Source of the DNA: Bacteroidales bacterium
Lineage (GTDB): Bacteria > Bacteroidota > Bacteroidia > Bacteroidales > UBA1715
Direction: 5' to 3'
Assembly (NCBI GenBank): GCA_016714605.1
Contig: JADKDL010000001.1
Span: forward strand, 558,001 to 622,000
Length of the DNA: 64,000 nt
Positions 8,218-13,373 of the stretch are shown here, piece by piece (the stretch's first letter is position 1; each line of letters starts with the position of its first letter). Under the pieces are notes generated by a model, which was not told the DNA's origin, searched no databases, and saw nothing but the letters and a program-made list of their open reading frames with translations. The position numbers were made by a program, and so were the translations under genes.

Positions 8218-10599
8218 CTAAAAAGGCAAACTTAAAAACAATTGTACATCTCTAGCCGGTTCGTAAATACGCAATCGTCTGTAGAAACTCAGATGGTTAT
8301 AATATTTTGAATTTAAGAGATTTTTCACTTTAAACATAAGCTTAATTGTCTGTTTGCCGATATGTATTTCCGACAACGAAAAAATATTTACCGTATTGTA
8401 TCCGGGAGTGGTTAATTCATTTATAACCGTATATTTTTGAGAGGCAACACTCAGTACTTCCAACCCTATTTTGTTCTTAGTAAATAGTTTATAATCATTG
8501 AAATTGTAACTTACTTCGGTTACAATATTGAAAGGAGGAGTAAAAGGTAAAGCCGTTTTAGCATCTAAATTTACCGCATAGACGTATTCAAGTCCGGTTT
8601 TTATTAGAAGCTTTTTCTTAATAAGCCAGTCTATTGCAAGTTCGCCTCCCGAAAGCATAGCTTTAATCTGATTGTATTCATACACCTGACCTTCGCGGCG
8701 AAGTTTTGGTGTTGGTTTTAAATACAAATAACTTGAAAAGTAATATAGAAAAGGATTTATATTGAAACTAAAACCATTATGCTTTTTTTCGTAGGAACAT
8801 TCGAGTTGCCATACCTGTTCGGGCTTGTTTGAAATATTGCCTTTTTCAAAACGCCCCTCGTGCCTATGTAGTCCATAAGCTCCTAATTCATAAGCCGAAG
8901 GTACTCTATAGCTTTTTCCTGCATTTATTTTAATTATTGTACTACTGTTGGGCAAATAATTACAACCAACAGAAAAAGCTGTACCCGGATATCTATTTTC
9001 AAAATCAGGATTAAATATCGAGTCACCATCCTCGACATCAGGATTCAATGTTTCATCCATCTTGAAAGAAGTAATATCTATTCTCGCACCGCTATTTATT
9101 ATCCACTTTTTCGAGATTGAATATTTATGAGATATGAAAACCCCAGTAGAAAATCTGTTGTATTGGGGCAATATGTGACTATATCCATCAAAGGTATGTG
9201 TTTGATATTGTGAATTTAATCCGATTTTTATGATTTGATTTTTAATCCCTTTAAAAGTATAAAACACATTGCCCGACAGCGTAAGCAAATCAAGACCTAA
9301 ATCGAAATTACCCCTGCTTTTGAAATAGTTATAATCTTCTTTACGGTTGCCTGTTCTATCGGTAAGAAAAGAAAACTCTTTCGATGTGTTTTTCTGCATT
9401 CCAAGAGCAATTTCAAGCTTATCGTCCCCAAAAAATCTGTTAGTGAAATGGAATATCGAAATATTATCAGCCTTTTGATAAGGCAATTGCATATCTCTAT
9501 TGCTTTTTTTGTGAGCATTTCTTATTGAATCGTTTTGCATTCCCTGCCAATCAAAAAAACCTAAAAGAGAACCTACATAATTAAATTCCAAATAGCTATT
9601 GCCCCAAGGTTTTACAATTCCGGCAGAAAATGAGAGTGCCTTTTCTTTACCGGCAGTGTTTAATAAGCTATTGCCTAGTACAACTTTGTGCGAAGCTTCA
9701 ACAGCAGTATCCGGAGCAGGCAACAAAAATGAATCTGTTTCAGGAATACGAATATCTGCATTAGAATTATAGGTGAGTGTTAGATGTGAATATACATCGC
9801 CTTTACGCACTGAAATAGTAGCCGAACTTCCCAATCCTTGTGTATTAGATTTGCCGCAGAATGCTATTTCACCATTTACACCCGATTTTAGAGGCACATG
9901 TGGCGGAAGAATGTTTATCACGCCACCAATAGCATCGGAGCCATATTGCAAAGACGAAGCTCCTTTAATAATCTCAACATGACTCACCGCTTGCTGGTCT
10001 ATAGAAAAACCATGATGATTGCTCCACTGTTGTCCTTCTTGCTTAATGCCATTTTGAGCGACTACAACTCTATAGAATCCCATGCCGCGAATCATAGGTT
10101 TTGAAATTCCGGTACCAACATCCATGGAATTAACTCCCGGAATTTTATTGAGCGTTTTCATAAGACTAGCTGCCTTAGCTTCTTTCATGAACTCTTCTTC
10201 TATAAGTTGAATGGAGAAACTCTCACTTCTCTTTGTCTGTTCAGTAACATTAGCGTTTACTTTAACTTCTTCTAATTCTTGAATTTGGGGAGAAAGGTAA
10301 ACCGTTATATCCTCAAAAACGGAATCTGCTCTAAGCAGGAGTTTTTTCTCTTTGTATCCTATCGCAGAAATGAGAATCTCATAATTTGAGGCTGAAATAT
10401 TAACAAAAGCAAACTTTCCGATAGAGTCAGTAATCTCTCCTAAATCGTTATTAAGCAGAATAGTAGCGCCTTGCAGCGGGTTATTGTTTTCATCGTAAAT
10501 ATAACCTTGCAATTTATTTTGACCAATGGCATTTATGAAATAAGTAAAACAAAAAACGATACAAACAAAGGTGTATTTATATTGATTGTTTGTATTCAT
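8218..10599 (-). CDS. TonB-dependent outer-membrane receptor
   Basis: 793 residues. A signal peptide is followed by a carboxypeptidase-like regulatory domain (LQGYIYDENNNPLQGATILL, residues about 28-115), a plug (about 125-235: LNKIPGVNSMDVGTGISKPMIRG is split by GTG; VEIIKGASSLQYGSDAIGGVI is typical) and a beta-barrel ending in aromatic VQLFLSLPF. The plug segment QEGQQWSNHHGFSIDQQ is characteristic of receptors for metal or metal-chelate uptake. It is the first gene of an operon with two His-containing DUF4625 lipoproteins and lacks a SusD partner, so it belongs to the non-SusCD type. Substrate: metal or siderophore is the best guess. Confidence 0.9.
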   Translation of the reverse strand: MNTNNQYKYTFVCIVFCFTYFINAIGQNKLQGYIYDENNNPLQGATILLNNDLGEITDSIGKFAFVNISASNYEILISAIGYKEKKLLLRADSVFEDITVYLSPQIQELEEVKVNANVTEQTKRSESFSIQLIEEEFMKEAKAASLMKTLNKIPGVNSMDVGTGISKPMIRGMGFYRVVVAQNGIKQEGQQWSNHHGFSIDQQAVSHVEIIKGASSLQYGSDAIGGVINILPPHVPLKSGVNGEIAFCGKSNTQGLGSSATISVRKGDVYSHLTLTYNSNADIRIPETDSFLLPAPDTAVEASHKVVLGNSLLNTAGKEKALSFSAGIVKPWGNSYLEFNYVGSLLGFFDWQGMQNDSIRNAHKKSNRDMQLPYQKADNISIFHFTNRFFGDDKLEIALGMQKNTSKEFSFLTDRTGNRKEDYNYFKSRGNFDLGLDLLTLSGNVFYTFKGIKNQIIKIGLNSQYQTHTFDGYSHILPQYNRFSTGVFISHKYSISKKWIINSGARIDITSFKMDETLNPDVEDGDSIFNPDFENRYPGTAFSVGCNYLPNSSTIIKINAGKSYRVPSAYELGAYGLHRHEGRFEKGNISNKPEQVWQLECSYEKKHNGFSFNINPFLYYFSSYLYLKPTPKLRREGQVYEYNQIKAMLSGGELAIDWLIKKKLLIKTGLEYVYAVNLDAKTALPFTPPFNIVTEVSYNFNDYKLFTKNKIGLEVLSVASQKYTVINELTTPGYNTVNIFSLSEIHIGKQTIKLMFKVKNLLNSKYYNHLSFYRRLRIYEPARDVQLFLSLPF

Positions 10600-10663
10600 T
10601 CACGTTGGGAGATTATGTATTTATGCACTTATTTAGAATCAATATTTTTAAATTCTAATCACA

Positions 10664-10671
10664 CAAATTTA
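10664..10671 (-). promoter_or_regulatory. Candidate -7 element for the TonB-receptor operon
   Basis: On the minus strand this reads TAAATTTG, an exact match to TAnnTTTG, about 65 bases before the receptor start codon. No clear TTTG -33 element is visible, so confidence is limited. Confidence 0.35.
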
Positions 10672-10750
10672 ACTTTTTTTACTTCTATAAATTTAAAATA
10701 TTGTACCAGTTGTAGCTAATATTATGAAAAAAAAGCTTGAAGGTAATAGC

Positions 10751-10758
10751 TATCTTTA
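10751..10758 (+). promoter_or_regulatory. Candidate -7 element that favours the ATG at 10781 for the SDR gene
   Basis: TATCTTTA is one base from TAnnTTTG and lies about 23 bases before ATG 10781. If used, it excludes the longer frame that begins at 10724. Confidence 0.35.
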
Positions 10759-10780
10759 CATCACAAAAAATAATGAATAT

Positions 10781-11494
10781 ATGAGCAATAAAAAAACGAT
10801 TATAATAACCGGAGCAAATCGCGGACTAGGCTTGGCGCTAACAGAAAAATTAGCAGCTGAAGGAAATACCATAATTATGGTTTGCAGAGATTCTGAGAAT
10901 GCAAGAAAGGTATTTAAGTCATTGCAATCAGCAGGTTTATCGGTAGTTATTAAATATGCTGATATAGCTATACCGCAACAAATAGATACCATTTTTGAAA
11001 GTATTTACAATGAATTTAAAAGTGTAGATGTATTAATAAATAATGCAGCAATAAATATAGACGGAGAAAAGACCAGTCTTGAAACACTTAGCCTCGAAAC
11101 GATTGAGAAAACATTCAATACCAATATAATAGGTTCAATGTGGATGAGCAAAAAAGCATTACCATTGCTAAAGAATGCGGCTGAAGGTAGAATTATTAAT
11201 TTCTCTTCGGGCTTAGGGCATCTTACCGTTCCACGCATGGGGCCATTTCCGGCATATAGTATTTCAAAAACAGCAGTAAATTCGCTTACGCATTATTTGG
11301 CAGAAGAGCTCAAAGATACCAACATTTCGGTAGTATCAGTAGATCCGGGATGGGTAAGAACCGATTTAGGCGGACCAAATGCACCACTTGCTATTGAAGA
11401 AGGAATAGATACTCCATATTGGTTAGCTACGGTAGAAAAAGACAAACTAGAAAACGGTAAATTTTATAAAGAAAAATCTGTAATCACTTGGTAG
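10781..11494 (+). CDS. Short-chain dehydrogenase/reductase, carbonyl-reductase-like
   Basis: 237 residues from ATG 10781; the frame is open from 10724, but the extra residues (rich in Lys/Asn) precede the Rossmann strand with no homologous look. The glycine motif TGANRGLGL lies at residues 9-17, followed by NNAA, the catalytic Ser in INFSSGLG and the Tyr-Lys pair in YSISK. PGWVRTDLGG is the typical post-active-site segment. These fit a classical NAD(P)H-dependent SDR close to carbonyl reductases. It stands alone, divergent from the TonB operon. The substrate cannot be told. Confidence 0.85.
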   Translation: MSNKKTIIITGANRGLGLALTEKLAAEGNTIIMVCRDSENARKVFKSLQSAGLSVVIKYADIAIPQQIDTIFESIYNEFKSVDVLINNAAINIDGEKTSLETLSLETIEKTFNTNIIGSMWMSKKALPLLKNAAEGRIINFSSGLGHLTVPRMGPFPAYSISKTAVNSLTHYLAEELKDTNISVVSVDPGWVRTDLGGPNAPLAIEEGIDTPYWLATVEKDKLENGKFYKEKSVITW

Positions 11495-11534
11495 CGATTT
11501 TATTATTTTAAAATAATATTTGTTTTAGATTTCG

Positions 11535-11573
11535 TTTTAGATGGTGCGAACTTGTAGTTTGTGCCATCTAAAA
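11535..11573. other. Hairpin downstream of the SDR gene
   Basis: Perfect 10-base inverted repeat TTTTAGATGG (11535-11544) with CCATCTAAAA (11564-11573). It lies 40 bases after the SDR stop and is followed by an AT-rich but not T-only stretch, so it is at best a weak terminator. Confidence 0.4.
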
Positions 11574-11642
11574 TATTTATTATGGTTACTTCGTAAAGTT
11601 CGAGTTCCAAACTAGAATTAGCATTAAACAACAATAGTAGAT

Positions 11643-11686
11643 AATCTAGGTCTTCAATTTTAATTATAATTTTGAAAACCTAGATT
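11643..11686. other. Extended hairpin upstream of the truncated family copy
   Basis: AATCTAGGT (11643-11651) pairs with ACCTAGATT (11678-11686); inside, TTCAA pairs with TTGAA. The long stem lies about 80 bases before the frame at 11767. It could end SDR transcription or fold the leader of the next transcript. Confidence 0.4.
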
Positions 11687-11766
11687 TTAAAATTTGAAAA
11701 GCAGTGATTGAGTCATCAATTACTGCTTTTATAATCTTCACTTCATAGACCATTCTAAACAAAGCA

Positions 11767-11973
11767 ATGAGACAACAAGTAAACGAGTTGCATGAAACTT
11801 TACAAAAAACGAATATGGCATTGAGTGGCGATTTAATGTCTGCTACACTTGATGTATATTCGGCTGTAAAACTGAACAAAGACAAAGTACCGGGTCTTAA
11901 TGCTACATACGAAAAGATGAAAGTATTCTTTAAAAAAAGCAAGAAATCAGATTCGTCTAACAAAATCGAATAG
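11767..11973 (+). pseudogene. Truncated second copy of the 1540-2004 protein family
   Basis: The 68-residue product matches the C-terminal half of the 154-residue protein at 1540: VNELHETLQ against VPLHQLAEK, then DVYSAVKLNKDKVPGLNATY against LVFYSAVKGAAKAGVPGMKTIY, and a basic Ser-rich tail in both. The frame upstream of the ATG has a stop (TAG at 11746) and no sequence resembling the N-terminal half, so the copy is truncated, or a short version of the gene. It keeps a good terminator (11986-12018), and a 21-base palindromic repeat tract follows about 120 bases later, as at the first locus. Whether it is translated is uncertain. Confidence 0.55.
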
Positions 11974-11985
11974 AAACGAAAAAAG

Positions 11986-12018
11986 GAGGTTACCAATGTA
12001 GGTAGCCTCTTTTTTTTT
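11986..12018 (+). terminator. Rho-independent terminator after the truncated family copy
   Basis: GAGGTTACC (11986-11994), a 6-base loop and GGTAGCCTC (12001-12009), with one G-T wobble, followed by nine T residues. Confidence 0.8.
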
Positions 12019-12090
12019 GCACCTTGATTTTTTTTTTAATATTGAAATAAAAGAGGGAAATAAAATTGATATTACACAAAATTAAAATCA

Positions 12091-12384
12091 GACACTACAG
12101 AGTATCTCTAAAGCACTACAGAGTACCTCTCAGACACTACCGAGTACCTCAAAAGCACTACAGAGTATCTCTAAAGCACTACCGAGTACCTCTCATACAC
12201 TCTGTAGTACCTTGTAGACACTACAGAGTGTGTCTATGGCACTCTGTAGAACCTCAAACGCACTCCATAGTGTCGGTAAGACACTATGGAGTGACAATAA
12301 TATACTCCGGAGTGTCTATAAGACACTCTTTAGTGACTGTAAGACACTCCTGAGTATCTCGGAGACACTCTGGAGTATAAAAAA
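12091..12384. repeat. Array B: 14 exact 21-bp units, each with the palindromic frame ACTnnnnAGT
   Basis: Units start at 12091, 12112, 12133, 12154, 12175, 12196, 12217, 12238, 12259, 12280, 12301, 12322, 12343 and 12364, with no insertion or deletion. Each has a 10-base core ACTnnnnAGT (unit 8 ends AGA) plus an 11-base variable stretch. The four central bases are, in order, ACAG, ACAG, ACCG, ACAG, ACCG, CTGT, ACAG, CTGT, CCAT, ATGG, CCGG, CTTT, CCTG and CTGG. So units 6 and 8 carry the reverse complement of units 1, 2, 4 and 7, units 9 and 10 are reverse complements of each other, and unit 11 is self-complementary. The period equals two DNA helical turns and seven codons. The spacers drift more than the cores. 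Confidence 0.9.
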
Positions 12385-12521
12385 GGCTCTTTTGTGCTTG
12401 AAATTCACTCAAAATTAAAGTAATTTTGTATTCATTACATTTATAAATACACTCTTAGCCATAGCAGACATGCTGCCGAAGGACTTCTACTCTATTAAGA
12501 ATAAAAAACTATCTCGTCCTA

Positions 12522-12565
12522 AATTCCCCTCCTTTGGAGGGGTGCCCAACGGGCGGGGTGGTTAA
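12522..12565 (+). repeat. GC-rich repeat, left copy (direct orientation)
   Basis: Two small stem-loops in tandem: CCCCTCC/GGAGGGG and GCCC/GGGC, ending in GGGGTGGTTAA. The last bases include the stop codon of the DUF559 frame. Confidence 0.7.
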
Positions 12566-13086
12566 TTCCCATATTCTTGCAATATATAGTTTTCTAATTC
12601 TTGCATAACCACCTGTATATTCTTCTTTACATCGCTATCTGAAATACGGTGAACCTTTAAACCCAAATCTTCCAAATATTGCTGACGGGCTGCATCGTAT
12701 TCCGCTTTATTGTTGTGGCTCGAACCATCTATTTCAATGACTATACCAAGCGTTTTCACATAAAAATCTACCACATAATTACCAATTATGCGTTGTCTGT
12801 CGAAATCAATTCCATGGAATTTATGCTTATGTACTTGTTGCCAAAATAAAACTTCTGACAAGATTCCGGCTTTTCGTTTTTCTTTAGCCAATTGTTTGAG
12901 TGAAGAATTGTATGGTAAATTTTCTACAAAATTGCGACGAATTGGTGTGTTATTGATATACGTGATGATTTCTTGTTCATGCTGCAAGGAGACAGCTTGT
13001 GAAGATTCTACTACTGTTTTAACCTCATCGACTTTCCAACACTCCACCTCTGTATAAACCACCCCGGCTTTCAGCCACCCCTCCAA
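12562..13086 (-). CDS. DUF559 (Vsr-like fold) putative endonuclease
   Basis: 174 codons from a TTG at 13086; there is no in-frame ATG before the domain, and GTG codons at residues 9 and 14 are alternatives. The DUF559 domain occupies about residues 60-170: LPYNSSLKQLAKEKRK, SEVLFWQQV, FDRQRIIGNYVVDFYVK and the acidic IVIEIDGSSHNNKAEYD, followed by a C-terminal DVKKNIQVVMQELENYI helix. The family has a PD-(D/E)xK/very-short-patch-repair nuclease-like fold; E/D-containing strands are present. The extra N-terminal 50 residues, the first 14 of which are encoded by the GC-rich repeat, are not typical. The gene lies just downstream of the restriction-modification gene on the same strand. Confidence 0.8.
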   Translation of the reverse strand: MEGWLKAGVVYTEVECWKVDEVKTVVESSQAVSLQHEQEIITYINNTPIRRNFVENLPYNSSLKQLAKEKRKAGILSEVLFWQQVHKHKFHGIDFDRQRIIGNYVVDFYVKTLGIVIEIDGSSHNNKAEYDAARQQYLEDLGLKVHRISDSDVKKNIQVVMQELENYILQEYGN

Positions 13087-13099
13087 AGGAGGGGGAATT
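13057..13099 (-). repeat. GC-rich repeat, first right copy (inverted)
   Basis: Reverse complement matches the left copy except in the second loop (GGCTGAAAGCC in place of GCCCAACGGGC, still able to pair). It contains the start region of the DUF559 frame. Confidence 0.7.
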
Positions 13100-13141
13100 A
13101 ACCACCCCGTCCTGCGGACACCCCTCCGAGGGAGGGGAATT
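13099..13141 (-). repeat. GC-rich repeat, second right copy (inverted)
   Basis: Directly abuts the first right copy in the same orientation: AACCACCCCGTCCTGCGGAC followed by ACCCCTCC...GGAGGGG. The loop sequence differs again while both stems are kept. Confidence 0.7.
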
Positions 13142-13166
13142 AAAAAAGCGTGGTTTGGTTACTGTA

Positions 13167-13373
13167 TTACTGCTGTCTTGGGGAAAATCCATATTTTTCA
13201 GTTTGGTTTTCTAATTCACTAATAAAATGAGTATAACTCGTTTCTAAACCGTGTGCTAAATCAAAGCCGTTTCTTTTGATGATATAAGTTGTCAATTTGG
13301 ATAATTCTTTACGATACTTTATTATTTTTCCATTTCCTTCACTATTCTCACCGTCTCCACACTTACGGTACAA
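13167..13373 (-). CDS. Doubtful small ORF downstream of the restriction-modification gene
   Basis: 68 codons overlapping the last 51 bases of the enzyme gene in another frame. The part after the overlap (ELSKLTTYIIKRNGFDLAHG, then SYTHFISELENQTEKYG) looks like a plausible helical protein, so a short gene or the tail of a lost one is possible. Not recognised. Confidence 0.25.
   Translation of the reverse strand: MYRKCGDGENSEGNGKIIKYRKELSKLTTYIIKRNGFDLAHGLETSYTHFISELENQTEKYGFSPRQQ

Larger units (their letters stand above)
12522..13141. mobile_element. Putative small mobile element: DUF559 gene between inverted GC-rich repeats
   Basis: A GC-rich 43-45-base repeat at 12522-12565 faces two reverse-oriented copies at 13057-13099 and 13099-13141, and the DUF559 frame (12562-13086) begins and ends inside these repeats. 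The repeats (GGAGGGG, GGGCGGGGTGGTT) are far richer in G+C than the surroundings. The arrangement resembles a nuclease-linked REP/MITE-like unit. That it moves is inference; no target-site duplication was identified. Confidence 0.45.

Noticed and set aside
11664..11996. 110-codon minus-strand frame
   Set aside because: It is antisense to the truncated family copy and its terminator; the product has no recognisable features.
12066..12353. 95-codon frame through array B giving a heptad repeat (HYRVSLK-like)
   Set aside because: It starts at a TTG, exists only because the 21-base period keeps frame and the units lack stops, and a second frame is open over part of the same tract. The DNA palindromes are better conserved than the encoded heptads.
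12091..12384. CRISPR array
   Set aside because: Units are 21 bases head to tail with only 11 variable bases between palindromic cores, no identical repeats and no cas genes nearby.
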